64,000 nucleotides of DNA from JBBATK01 sp044228685 (GCA_044228685.1 JBGAUL010000019.1:1-64000); one strand, 5' to 3'; shown: positions 16,908 through 26,148, numbered from the stretch's first letter. The notes: generated from the sequence alone by a model not told the origin. Numbers and translations: made by a program.

Positions 16908-19634
16908 TTAGTGCATAACGCGCAGCAATTGAGTTTGCTGGTAAGCTGCGCTGCTGAGTTCTACGAGATAGAGTCCGTTGGTCAAATGACGACAATCAAC
17001 ACGCTCGTGTCCTGATTGCATACTGCTCGACAACACGACTCGTCCCAAGGCATCGAATAATCGAAGCTCAAGTCTCTGCATCTCACTTGGGACTTGTATT
17101 TCAAGGTAGTCGGAGCAAGGGTTTGGTGTCATGAGACTCGATGCAGCGTTGTCTTCAACTGCCGACAACACCGCACTCGCATTGATGATTGTCTGTTCAT
17201 TGCCAGCTGAACTTTGATATTCCAGTGTGGCGCTGGATTGTCCGACGCTGGCTGGTTCGAAGATCATCACGATATCCATGCACGAATCGGCGCGCAAAGT
17301 CAAAGGACAACGCGCATTGAGTTGTGCATCTGCCAATCGAAAGGCAACGAGATTCCCGCTGAGTTGGATGGCGTTGAGTTGAAGATTATCGCTGCTCTGG
17401 TTGCAGAGACGAATAATAGTATCACGACGCTGACCTACCTGAGTTGGGGGTAGAATGACGCGCCCAGGACTCAATGCCCGCTCAATGCCATTTCCGTCTA
17501 TCGTTAACTCCGCATTCCCACCACCATTCGAATTGAGTTTAATGAGCGCGGTTGCGTGCTGGGTTGAACTCGGATGAAATCGACAACTGATAGCCCGACT
17601 TTGTCCGGCTTCTAGTGTGAAGATCGTCGTATCAAACTCAAACAGTGAAGCATCCACGCCACTCATCTCCAGTTTGGTCATGACCAATGGCGCTGTGCCA
17701 CTATTTGAGATATTGATTTTCATTTCGCGAGTCGTACCAATCTTTGTAGCCCCAAAATGCAGGGCTGCAGCGTCGAGCGTGAGTACAGGTTGCGTTGAAG
17801 TCACGACTGACAATCGTACGGCGTTCGAGGTCAATGAAGCACAACGACCATCAATCGTCACGCTGTACTCTGCTTGATCCGCGGCACTCAGATTTGTGAG
17901 ACTCAGACTCGACTGCGTCGCACCTGCGATAGCCTTCCCATCTTTCTTCCATTGATATCGCAATCCCGAGCCTTTTGCTTCAACGCTAAAACTCACACTG
18001 GTGCCGGGCAGAGCACTGCGCGCCAAAGGTTGCTTGGTGATTGTCGGTGGAGCATTGATAGCGATTATAGCCGGAGACGATTCTTGAGTAGTAGCGCAGA
18101 TCGTCGATTGAACCTTTACTGTGTACTGTCCGGCGTCCAATGACTGCAGTGAAGTAATGCTGAGAGCTTCAGTTGTTGCTCCGCTGATTCGTGAGTCGTT
18201 GACGATTACTTTGCCGTCCTTGTACCACTGATAACTAAGTCCCGTTGGATCTTGCACGGCAGAGATCAGATGCAGTGTTTGCGACTCGCATTGTTCTTGA
18301 CTGTAAGGAGATTGCGTAAAGTGTGGCGGTGAAACCGTGCTTAGATGCGCCGTCGTAGAATTGAAACTGGATCCACACGAAGCGCTTATCACGCAGATGT
18401 AGTCGCCACTATCCGCTGCGCTCAATTGATTGATCGTATAGGTCGCACCGGTCGCGCCGGAGATAGTCTGGTTATTGTGTTTCCACTGATAACTCAATCC
18501 CGATCCAATAGTCTGAACGCTGAAACTCTGCACTTGCCCGATACAGGTCGTTGCAGACTGCGGTTGTTGTGTGATTTGTCCGGCAGGCTGTACGCTAAGC
18601 GAGACGGGATTAGTATAGAGGTCGGTACCGCATGATGATTGCACGACACAGTCGTACACACCGGAGTTCGAGTTAGTCACGCTGTTGAGACTAAGCGTGG
18701 CTGCATTCTGCGCATTCATCACAATGCCATCTTTGCGCCATTGATAGAGCAGGCCTGTGCCGGTGGCCGTAACGGTATAGCTCAGGCTTGCTCCTTCGCA
18801 CACGTTGCGCATGAGAGGAGAAGGTTGCTGAGTAATAGCGTGAGGAGAAATCACCGTACAATTCGTCGTCATTGCGCTCGAGAGATTGGCATCTGTCGCA
18901 TCCACCAATCGAATACGATAGCTTGTGCCAGGCGGCGTGATTTGCGGAATGGTGAATGTCGCAGAATTCGATCCGTTGATTGAAGTGAGACTCGAGACAG
19001 TTGTAAATGAAGTACCGGCGTCGGACGAAAGCTGTACCAACAGGTTGTTCACGCCGTAACAGTTCCATTGAAGAGTCACGGAAGTGCCTGCGCAGAAGAT
19101 TTGGTTGCCGCTAGGCGCTGTTAGACTCAATCCTTTGACGATGATGTCTGTAGAATTCGTGCTGTAGTCACCGCTGTTCTGACTCGTCGTTGCATTCGCT
19201 GCATAGCGAACTTTGTAGAGTCCCATGGCCGCCGGAGCGGTGAGTTTAAACTGCCAGGTGGATTGTCCGCTCGACATATTCTTCGGACTCGAATGCGTAA
19301 GCTCGTTAGCTATTGATCGCATTCCTTGTCCGCTCACAACTGCGAGTCCTGACTGTTGCACGCCGCTACTATTCACGAAATCGATATCACAACCAGAACG
19401 TGGACGTCCTGAGTTTTGAATAGTCAACATGAGTACTGTACTCGCACCCGGCAACAGCGTTGTTGCGCCGCTGAGATTGGTTGTTGTTGCTGTAGAATTT
19501 CCGGAATGACAACCGCCGCCGCCACAACCGGTTGTTGTGCGACCGGTGATGCCGTTGTCGGACGCAAGAGTCCACGTAGCCGGATAGATTAATAGCAATA
19601 GGGTGAGAGCATAAAAGAACCGAGTGGTCTTCAT
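16908..19634 (-). CDS. Secreted choice-of-anchor V / Ig-like repeat protein with T9SS sorting domain
   Basis: I start it at the ATG at 19632-19634, which follows an AGGAGT ribosome site and begins a signal peptide (KTTRFFYALTLLLLIYPATWTLA); the frame extends farther upstream but that part does not look coding. The mature protein (908 residues in all) starts with a choice-of-anchor V-like domain containing CGGGGCH (Cys37, Cys42, His43). A beta-sandwich follows, then four Ig-like domains (each with the W in YQWRKDG, YQWKHNN, YQWYKDG, YQWKKDG and a late Y-C or Y-S pair). Two ASPM/SPD-2/Hydin-like domains (LHFGATKIGTTREMKINISNSGTAPLVM) come next, and the end is a T9SS domain (MTPNPCSDYLEIQVP). 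It is a large surface or released adhesin-like protein; the ligand is unknown. Confidence 0.9.
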   Translation of the reverse strand: MKTTRFFYALTLLLLIYPATWTLASDNGITGRTTTGCGGGGCHSGNSTATTTNLSGATTLLPGASTVLMLTIQNSGRPRSGCDIDFVNSSGVQQSGLAVVSGQGMRSIANELTHSSPKNMSSGQSTWQFKLTAPAAMGLYKVRYAANATTSQNSGDYSTNSTDIIVKGLSLTAPSGNQIFCAGTSVTLQWNCYGVNNLLVQLSSDAGTSFTTVSSLTSINGSNSATFTIPQITPPGTSYRIRLVDATDANLSSAMTTNCTVISPHAITQQPSPLMRNVCEGASLSYTVTATGTGLLYQWRKDGIVMNAQNAATLSLNSVTNSNSGVYDCVVQSSCGTDLYTNPVSLSVQPAGQITQQPQSATTCIGQVQSFSVQTIGSGLSYQWKHNNQTISGATGATYTINQLSAADSGDYICVISASCGSSFNSTTAHLSTVSPPHFTQSPYSQEQCESQTLHLISAVQDPTGLSYQWYKDGKVIVNDSRISGATTEALSITSLQSLDAGQYTVKVQSTICATTQESSPAIIAINAPPTITKQPLARSALPGTSVSFSVEAKGSGLRYQWKKDGKAIAGATQSSLSLTNLSAADQAEYSVTIDGRCASLTSNAVRLSVVTSTQPVLTLDAAALHFGATKIGTTREMKINISNSGTAPLVMTKLEMSGVDASLFEFDTTIFTLEAGQSRAISCRFHPSSTQHATALIKLNSNGGGNAELTIDGNGIERALSPGRVILPPTQVGQRRDTIIRLCNQSSDNLQLNAIQLSGNLVAFRLADAQLNARCPLTLRADSCMDIVMIFEPASVGQSSATLEYQSSAGNEQTIINASAVLSAVEDNAASSLMTPNPCSDYLEIQVPSEMQRLELRLFDALGRVVLSSSMQSGHERVDCRHLTNGLYLVELSSAAYQQTQLLRVMH

Positions 19635-19955
19635 TGCGAAAACTCCTGTGTGGTGATGAGGATTCTGTATGCTTTTTATAGAGTCGCAATTTTCATACCG
19701 AAAAATCCTATTAACAGTTAAGCACAGCCGCGTGCGGCCTTTGCGGTAGGGGAAGTCGGTTCTTTGATGATGAGTGCTGAACACCGACACGATGCCTGAG
19801 GGTGAAGAATCAGTCTATTTGCCGCGAATTGCGTTGAATGGCGTCGAGAATCAGGTGACAACCTGATCTAGATCATGATGAGCACGGTCGCGCTGCCCTA
19901 GAATTGTATGTGGTTTTTAGGCGAGAATAGTCCGTCCACATTTCAGGGTGACGAC
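19635..19955. other. Divergent intergenic region (about 320 bases)
   Basis: It separates two divergently read envelope genes and must hold both promoters. The only structured signal is the pair of palindromes at 19850-19875 with a TAGAAT box at 19899-19904. No further gene is supported. Confidence 0.5.
19850..19904 (+). promoter_or_regulatory. Candidate FNR/CRP-type operator and promoter for the metallopeptidase-like lipoprotein gene
   Basis: TGATCTAGATCA (19864-19875) is a perfect 12-base palindrome with the TGAT-N4-ATCA half-site pattern known for FNR-family regulators. It overlaps a second inverted repeat ATCAGGT/ACCTGAT (19850-19867). A TAGAAT hexamer at 19899-19904 would serve as a -10 box, placing the palindrome centre near -41.5 from the expected start, the class II activator position. 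No good -35 box is seen, as expected for an activator-dependent promoter. Both arms are seen directly; regulator and activity are inferred. Confidence 0.35.
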
Positions 19956-22040
19956 ATGAAAACTCTACGAATACTTAGTCTGGCAATAGCCTTGGCCTTT
20001 AGTGGTTGTCCGGACAATAGCACAACACCAACCCCTACGCCGTCTGATTTTGTCTTTGGTTCAACCAAGACCCAGACCCTCAGTAGCGCATCCGCAACCT
20101 CAGTAACTGACAGTACTACCAACATGCGTTTTGTTTTTCCCAATGGCGCGCATGGAAACCTTGTGCTCACACAAATCAATGTGGCGCAGTCAAAGGCGAT
20201 GAGTGGTTCGGAGATATTTGCGTTGCAGGCCAGTTATAGCGGTACAGAACGTGTACGCATTGCAATTGCCAAGACACGCAGTGCTCATCCACGTTTGTGC
20301 GCTTGGATGACACCTCCGGCACTCTCGCATGATAAATCAAAGAAAACCTGGATCACGCTTCCACTCTTGGATTCCAATGCAAGCGAGTATCTCTATGATG
20401 TTGTACTTGCCAGTTCACCGAATGCTTCACGCAAGGGTTCGAGTATTCAGGAAGATGTTGCGGGCAGTACCGCAGTGCTGTCCTTTGGTGATAATGATCC
20501 AGTAGCCGAGGCTACGTTGAGAAGCAACATGACCGCCGATCTGCAAAGTCTTCGTTCGCTCATGACTGCTACTATGCAATCGCACATTGATGTAGAGTTA
20601 AATCGCATTCCGGCAACGGTGAGCATTGTCCCGGCAAGCGGCACATCAGCCTACACGCCACACTGGTCGCAGTTTTCCGGTTGGTGGTCGACAAGAGGCA
20701 GTCTTGAATTACGCTCGAACATCGAACGCAATCGCATTACCCACGAGGTTGGTCACTACATGCACCACCTCTTGCGCGGCGATGCCGAGTTCAAGAATGT
20801 GCTGAATACTTCGCAGAGCGTAAGTGCTGCTTCGCATGCGATTGGAGATGTGTATGATCGCAAGACAATCATTGAAGAGTATCCATACTACTTCGAGTAT
20901 GCGTTGAATCGGTCGGTCAATCTCGGAGGCACATCAAGCTTTGATCCCGAAGACCCCATGAGTGCAAGCGGTTTCATGCAATACACTTTTGGAAAGGTCG
21001 ACTTCCCGAGCATGGAAGGATTTGGCGTGGTGATGTTGGCACAGCTGCACTCGAGTCGACGTTCGGTGACTACACACTACACGGCATATAATGGAAAGAA
21101 GGTTACTTCCGATGATGCAATTCCAAACGTGGGTGCAAGTCACTCGGAGATTTGTCAATCAATTGTTCAAAGCGGTTATCAATCAACTGATGAACTGCTA
21201 ACGAAGATGCAGAATATGCTCAGTGCGCGCGGTGAAGCTGAAAAGCTACCGGTACTGATGGAACGCATTGGTTGGTCGTATAAGCTAACAGGACGTTTAC
21301 TCTGGAAGACATCTGAAATCGAGCCAATCGCCGACGTACATATTCAGCCAGTCGTGCGCATTGGAACCACGGAGTACACGTGTCCGGAAACCGTCACCGG
21401 TGCAGATGGAAGCTTCACCATCCCTCGCTCCTTTCCTCAAGCTCAAGTCAAGCTTCGCATTAAGATCTCATCGGTTGCTTATCTCACGGATATCGACACT
21501 CTCATTAATATCCCATCATTCGACACTCGTACATCAACGACGACCGGTTTTGCTTTGGGTGATATTGCTATTGATCCGCCGGTAGTTCCTGCGGTTGGCG
21601 GACGTTGGGAAGTCTATCAAATGATCCTGCCGGCCAGCTCTTGTTCCGGATGCGGGGCTACAAGTTTCGGAGCACCGTTATCGCTGGCCGGACGTTTTTA
21701 TCTGCTGGTCGATGGACAAGGCAATGCACAGTCTGATGGAGCTAGCAGTAGCGTGCTGAGCTATGAATCGGCTAACATTGGTGGTAGCATCAGAGTCAAT
21801 CCGAAGTACAGACTTGTCGGCGACACTCGCTACTTAATAAACCTCAACTATACCTATCGTCGCGACTACTCGAATGCCAATTTGAACGTCAGCGGTACAG
21901 TAATCTCAACCCCAACCAGCAATGTAAAGTTTAACGGGAGCTTGAAGTTTGTCGTGTACACAGATGAGAAGAAAGAAAAGGAAAGTTGTTCGTGTATTGA
22001 AAGTCCAAGTGTGAGCTGTACAGTTGGAAAGATCAAGTAA
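19956..22040 (+). CDS. Lipoprotein with HExxH metallopeptidase-like motif
   Basis: From the ATG at 19956 the protein (694 residues) begins with a lipoprotein signal (KTLRILSLAIALAFSGC); the frame also runs 16 codons upstream but this start makes the lipobox fit. The central region has HEVGHYMHHLLRGD with His263, Glu264, His267 as a zincin active-site motif, and IIEEYPYYFEYALN about 40 residues later could supply the third ligand as Glu (gluzincin-like). A carboxypeptidase-regulatory-like or beta-sandwich part follows (GRLLWKTSEIEPIADVHIQPVVRIG to DGSFTIPRSF). The end is Cys-rich (SCSCIESPSVSC). No T9SS domain is present, so it is presumably anchored by lipid. I do not recognise a named peptidase family; activity is inferred only from the motif. 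Confidence 0.78.
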   Translation: MKTLRILSLAIALAFSGCPDNSTTPTPTPSDFVFGSTKTQTLSSASATSVTDSTTNMRFVFPNGAHGNLVLTQINVAQSKAMSGSEIFALQASYSGTERVRIAIAKTRSAHPRLCAWMTPPALSHDKSKKTWITLPLLDSNASEYLYDVVLASSPNASRKGSSIQEDVAGSTAVLSFGDNDPVAEATLRSNMTADLQSLRSLMTATMQSHIDVELNRIPATVSIVPASGTSAYTPHWSQFSGWWSTRGSLELRSNIERNRITHEVGHYMHHLLRGDAEFKNVLNTSQSVSAASHAIGDVYDRKTIIEEYPYYFEYALNRSVNLGGTSSFDPEDPMSASGFMQYTFGKVDFPSMEGFGVVMLAQLHSSRRSVTTHYTAYNGKKVTSDDAIPNVGASHSEICQSIVQSGYQSTDELLTKMQNMLSARGEAEKLPVLMERIGWSYKLTGRLLWKTSEIEPIADVHIQPVVRIGTTEYTCPETVTGADGSFTIPRSFPQAQVKLRIKISSVAYLTDIDTLINIPSFDTRTSTTTGFALGDIAIDPPVVPAVGGRWEVYQMILPASSCSGCGATSFGAPLSLAGRFYLLVDGQGNAQSDGASSSVLSYESANIGGSIRVNPKYRLVGDTRYLINLNYTYRRDYSNANLNVSGTVISTPTSNVKFNGSLKFVVYTDEKKEKESCSCIESPSVSCTVGKIK

Positions 22041-22080
22041 GGCGCGAACGATTTCTTGCAGCTGCACATAGTAGCAAAAC

Positions 22081-22120
22081 AAACAAGCCGATGAGATTAT
22101 CATCGGCTTGTTTGGTTTTT
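22081..22120 (+). terminator. Rho-independent terminator
   Basis: AACAAGCCGATGA (22082-22094) pairs perfectly with TCATCGGCTTGTT (22100-22112) around a five-base loop, followed by TTGGTTTTT. It ends the lipoprotein gene on the plus strand; ettA converges from the other side. Confidence 0.9.
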
Positions 22121-22150
22121 CAGAGAATGAGTTCTTGACTGAAGACGACT

Positions 22151-23821
22151 CTACCGTGTCAGCTTGCGATAACTGATGCGGTGTGGACGATCAGCACTCG
22201 TGCCCATGCGCTTATGGTAATCTTCTGAATATTCCGAATAATTACCATCAAAGAAGCGAACCTGTGAATCACCTTCGAAGGCGAGGATGTGAGTCGCGAT
22301 GCGGTCGAGGAACCAACGATCGTGGGAAATCACAACAGCACAACCGGCGAAATTCTCCAATGCTTCTTCCAGTGCGCGCAAGGTGTTGACGTCCAAGTCA
22401 TTGGTCGGCTCGTCTAGCAACAACACATTGGCACTTTCCTTCAGCATCTTGGCAAGGTGAACGCGATTCCGTTCTCCGCCGGAGAGCATGGTGACTTTCT
22501 TCTGTTGATCACTTCCGCTGAAGTTGAAGGAACCAACGTAGGCGCGTGAGTTCATTTCGCGATTGCCGATCATGATAATATCGTTGGCGTCGCTGATTTC
22601 TTCCCAGACGGATTTTTCAGGATCGAGTGGGCGATTCTGATCGATGTAACCGAGCTTCACGGTATCTCCAACGACGAAGGTGCCGGAGTCAGGCTGCATC
22701 TCGCCGGTAATCATTTTAAACATCGTCGTCTTACCTGCACCGTTCGGTCCGATCACACCAACGATACCGCCCGGAGGCAAGGAGAAATTTACTCCTTCAT
22801 ACAACAAGCGATCGCCGAATGCCTTGGAGATATCCTTTGCTTCGATAACAACATTGCCCAAGCGAGGTCCCGGTGGAATCGAAATCTCGATATCCTCATT
22901 GCGCTTGGTCTGTTGTTCTTCGAGCATCTTCTCGTAGTTGGTAATACGGGCTTTGCTCTTGGCATGACGACCTTTAGGATTCATGCGAACCCACTCCAAC
23001 TCGCGCTTGAGAACTTTCTGACGGGCACTTTCTGATTTCTCTTCTTGTGCCAGACGCTTTGATTTCAAATCCAACCAGGTTGAGTAATTGCCTTCGAAAG
23101 GAATACCTTCGCCACGGTCCAACTCGAGAATCCAGCCCGCGACGTTGTCGAGGAAGTAACGATCGTGAGTGACGGCGATAACAGTACCGGCGTATTGAGC
23201 CAAGTGCTGCTCAAGCCACGCAACCGATTCTGCGTCCAAGTGATTGGTCGGCTCGTCAAGCAGCAACACATCCGGTTGTTGCAGGAGCAAACGAACCAGT
23301 GCCACACGACGCTTCTCTCCACCGGAAAGAACACTGACGTTGCTGTCGCTCGGCGGACAACGCAATGCATCCATTGCCATTTCCAACTTGGAATCCAAAT
23401 CCCAAGCGCCAAGTGCATCGATGCGATCTTGGAGTTTGGCTTGTTTGTCCATCAGTGCTTCGAAATCTGCATCCGGTTCTGCAAAAGCAGCGGAAATGGC
23501 TTCGTAATCGCGGAGAAGATTGACAGTGTCTTGCACACCTTCTTCAACAATTTGCTTGACCGTCTTGCTGGGATCTAGCTCCGGTTCCTGTGGCAGGTAG
23601 CCAAAAGTGATACCGTCGTTCTTGGTGATTTTACCAATGTAATCGTCGTCAATTCCTGCGATAATGCGCAGCAACGTCGATTTACCCGCACCGTTCAAAC
23701 CCAAGACGCCAATCTTTGCGCCGTAGTAGAAGGAAAGGTAGATGTCTTTGAGAACCTGTTTGTTTGGCTTGTGGACCTTGCCCACGCCAACCATTGAAAA
23801 GATGATTTTATTGTCAGCCAT
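22151..23821 (-). CDS. ettA: Energy-dependent translational throttle protein EttA (ABC-F ATPase)
   Basis: I start the gene at the ATG at 23819-23821 (MADNKIIFSMVGVGKVHKPNKQVLKDI), which is the usual EttA N-terminus and gives 556 residues, about the family length; the frame runs on upstream but without family likeness. Two ABC domains are present. The first has GLNGAGKSTLLRI, signature LSGGEKRRVAL and DEPTNHLD; the second has GPNGAGKTTMFKM, LSGGERNRVHL and DEPTNDLD. The linker between them (ELEWVRMNPKGRHAKSKARITNYEKM) is the P-site tRNA-interaction motif of ABC-F proteins. EttA binds the ribosomal E site and gates the first elongation step according to ATP level. No membrane domain. It is a cytosolic, single-gene unit here. 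Confidence 0.96.
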   Translation of the reverse strand: MADNKIIFSMVGVGKVHKPNKQVLKDIYLSFYYGAKIGVLGLNGAGKSTLLRIIAGIDDDYIGKITKNDGITFGYLPQEPELDPSKTVKQIVEEGVQDTVNLLRDYEAISAAFAEPDADFEALMDKQAKLQDRIDALGAWDLDSKLEMAMDALRCPPSDSNVSVLSGGEKRRVALVRLLLQQPDVLLLDEPTNHLDAESVAWLEQHLAQYAGTVIAVTHDRYFLDNVAGWILELDRGEGIPFEGNYSTWLDLKSKRLAQEEKSESARQKVLKRELEWVRMNPKGRHAKSKARITNYEKMLEEQQTKRNEDIEISIPPGPRLGNVVIEAKDISKAFGDRLLYEGVNFSLPPGGIVGVIGPNGAGKTTMFKMITGEMQPDSGTFVVGDTVKLGYIDQNRPLDPEKSVWEEISDANDIIMIGNREMNSRAYVGSFNFSGSDQQKKVTMLSGGERNRVHLAKMLKESANVLLLDEPTNDLDVNTLRALEEALENFAGCAVVISHDRWFLDRIATHILAFEGDSQVRFFDGNYSEYSEDYHKRMGTSADRPHRISYRKLTR

Positions 23822-23914
23822 AGCGGAAGAAAAAAGAATGAGCCACAAAAATACGGAGAGATGGTCCCATTCCAGAGCATTGCTTTTGCAACGCTGGATT
23901 CTGTGCGAATTGAA

Positions 23915-23957
23915 CCTTAAAAAAAAAGCGCCGTCTTGCACACACAAGGCGACGCTG
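23915..23957 (-). terminator. Terminator for the truncated T9SS propeller gene (minus strand)
   Basis: Read on the minus strand, GCGTCGCCTTG pairs with CAAGACGGCGC (one wobble, one mismatch) around a six-base loop and is followed by nine T. It lies just after the stop at 23976. Confidence 0.7.
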
Positions 23958-23975
23958 AAGAGCCAGCACGAAACT

Positions 23976-24878
23976 TTATCGGGCGATAATAAAGCTGTGC
24001 GTGGACTCAGATTGAGCGTAGTGCAGACAAAGTGTGTAACAGCCTGTGCAAAGTCCGCGCAAGTCCACTGTTGCTTGCGAACGGCCATCCAATTCAACAC
24101 GTCTCAGCTCTGTTCCTAACACATTTCGTAGCGTGTATGAATTCGGTAAATCTTTGCTGAATTGAATGTTTAGGACATCGGTTGCAGGTTGTGGTTGAAT
24201 GAGAAGCTCATCAATGGATTGATTCTGTGATTCATCAGCAACGGGATTCACGATTCCCGAGCTTGGAAAACTGAACAAGCCATCTTGATAACTCAAGCCG
24301 TAAACGGAGTCGCCTACCGATAAAAATTGACGGAAGGTCACGGTGTCGAAGGGAACACTGGTCCAACTTTGGCCGTGATTCGTGCTCGTAAATACTCCTT
24401 CACCAATCGTTTGATATAGCTCATTGAACATCGACCATTGTGTCCATACTATGCCATTCTTGTCGGCCGTAAGCACGAAGCAGGATTGTCCTGAAGAAGT
24501 TTTTAGATCTGCAGGACGCGGAACTTGTTTCCATTCGTCGCCACTCTTGCTTCGTATTAACAAGCCTGCATTGTAAGTGAAAAGCCATTGTGTGCCATCA
24601 GGCAGTTCGACGAGACGATAGGGAAAATTTCCTGAGCCGATGCCAAGCGCAAGTCCAAGTGTATCAGGTATCCATGTTGAGTTTGCGTTGTCGTGGCGAT
24701 AGAGTGAGACAGCGGGACTCGACTTATAAGTCGACAAATAGACATTTCCTTTGGCATCGCTGCTGAACGAGAACAGAGTGCGATTGCTTTGTGCGCCGAG
24801 ACCATTTGTGTCCGGCATCCACGAAGCGCCTGCGGCTCGTCGCCATACCATGTTGTTCGTGCCTACATAAACACTACC
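23976..24878 (-). pseudogene. 5'-truncated secreted propeller-like protein with T9SS sorting domain
   Basis: An open minus-strand frame runs from a stop near 24881 down to 23976. Its first residues, GSVYVGTNNMVWRR, read like the inside of a beta-propeller/BNR-type repeat rather than a start, and no signal peptide is present. Further propeller-like units follow (GNVYLSTYKSS, WLFTYNAGLLIRSKSGDEWKQVPRP, GVFTSTNHGQSWTSVPFDTV). The end is a complete T9SS domain (LLIQPQPATDVLNIQF to STHSFIIAR) and a terminator. The only in-frame ATG near the beginning (24849-24851) has no export signal. So the gene has lost its 5' part, with the breakpoint near 24880 where a cyclase gene of opposite strand begins. 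Either a real deletion or an assembly chimera. Confidence 0.8.
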
Positions 24879-24881
24879 TCA

Positions 24882-25604
24882 AGTCTTGAAGCACAAGTAG
24901 AAGAGCGTACCCACGCACTCGAACAACAGTCGCATGATCTAGAAATCGAAAAACAAAAAGCTGACGACCTGCTCGCAAATATTCTTCCGGAAGGTACAGC
25001 GCGAGAATTAAAGTTGTATGGTCGTGCTCAACCGAAGACCTATGGAATGGTTTCAGTGCTGTTTACAGACTTCAAAGATTTCAGCCTTATCAGCGAACGC
25101 ATTAGTCCGGAGCTACTCGTACAAGAAATCGATGCCTGCTTTTCAGCATTTGATGAGATCGTTGAGCGACATCGTCTTGAGAAGATCAAAACAGTGGGCG
25201 ATGCCTACATCGCAGTTGGGGGTCTGCCCGATCCAAACTACACGCATGCTCTTGATGCCGTTCGTGCTGCCCAGGAAATCTTGACATTTATGCAAGAGAG
25301 AATGCGCGAGAAGACCTCACGAGGTGAGTTGACTTTTGAAGTACGGATTGGTATTCATACCGGACCGGTAGTTGCCGGCATCGTGGGCAAGAAGAAGTTT
25401 GCCTATGACATCTGGGGCGATTCCGTCAATCTAGCCGCTCGCATGGAGCAAAGCTCGGAAGCAGGTAAAATCAATATCTCGGGCGCAACCTATGCTCTTG
25501 TGAAAGAAGAGTTTCAATGCGAATACCGAGGCAAAATCGACGTGAAGAATAAGGGACAAGTAGATTCGTATTTTGTTCAGGCTAATCATGTAACTCAACA
25601 CTGA
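24882..25604 (+). pseudogene. 5'-truncated class III adenylate cyclase
   Basis: Likeness to a cyclase starts abruptly at SLEAQVEERTHALEQQ (24882), a coiled coil that normally links a sensor domain to the catalytic domain. The class III domain follows: NILPEGTAREL, first metal Asp in VLFTDFKDFS, KIKTVGDAYIAVGG with the second Asp and the adenine-selecting Lys, and YDIWGDSVNLAARME with the Asp, Asn and Arg expected for an ATP cyclase. The catalytic part looks intact, ending EYRGKIDVKNKGQVDSYFVQ. Only 31 unrelated codons separate it from an upstream ATG at 24789, and these overlap the opposite-strand propeller gene. The sensor half, start and promoter are missing. It would originally have made cAMP under control of an N-terminal input. 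Confidence 0.8.
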
Positions 25605-25743
25605 TTGCGGTGTCTGAGTCATATATGATCAGGACATCTAGGTGTCTGTTGTATTGAGCGAAAGCACAAATAGTGCTCAAGTCGAGCGCCGTTCGGCAAT
25701 TGTGCTTAACATGGTTGTAATCGCTGTCACTATTCCCGTCACT

Positions 25744-26148
25744 ATGAAGGCACAACTGGCAGTACTACTTATCGGACTCTGCGCTTTAATTGGAGCCATG
25801 GAACTTAGTTCCTGCAGTTCTTCAACCTGCCCGGTTTCCGATCGCGACACTTTACACGTTGCTTTTGAAACTGGATTTAATTCTGACAGCGCGGATATTT
25901 TTCTCGATGATGTATTTGTCGGCGGGGGAAGATTTCAGACCCTGCCTCAACTGGGTTTGGCAGGATCACGCTACTTCTCTCTCTCTAACGGCTATCATCG
26001 TTTACGCGTACGAATGCCTGAAAAGAACAAAGAATACGCTGTTGGATTTATGCAGTGTGCAAGACGCTACTATGCGTTCGTTTGGCTCGATTATCAGACT
26101 GATTCACTATTCATTCAGATGTCGGATATACCTCACTACTACGACTAA
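25744..26148 (+). CDS. Small lipoprotein of unknown function
   Basis: From the ATG at 25744 the protein has 134 residues and starts with a lipoprotein-type signal (KAQLAVLLIGLCALIGAMELSSC). The frame opens farther upstream at a GTG (25642), but those residues do not belong to an export signal. The mature part is compact and beta-rich: LHVAFETGFNSDSADIFLDDVFVGG, GYHRLRVRMPEKNKEYAVGFM, YYAFVWLDYQTDSLFIQM. This resembles a single immunoglobulin-like or PEGA-like sandwich, but I do not recognise a family. It follows the truncated cyclase gene and converges on the M28 peptidase gene. No Shine-Dalgarno sequence is evident at this start. Confidence 0.65.
   Translation: MKAQLAVLLIGLCALIGAMELSSCSSSTCPVSDRDTLHVAFETGFNSDSADIFLDDVFVGGGRFQTLPQLGLAGSRYFSLSNGYHRLRVRMPEKNKEYAVGFMQCARRYYAFVWLDYQTDSLFIQMSDIPHYYD

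Noticed and set aside
17800..18850. Similar segments at about 250-base spacing
   Set aside because: They are the successive Ig-like domains of one protein, not a DNA repeat or mobile element.
19635..19790. Upstream extension of the Ig-like protein frame
   Set aside because: It would put 52 polar residues before an obvious signal peptide, and an AGGAGT site precedes the ATG at 19634.
23822..24100. Upstream extension of the ettA frame
   Set aside because: The family N-terminus starts at MADNK; the upstream codons overlap the terminator and end of the neighbouring gene and resemble nothing.
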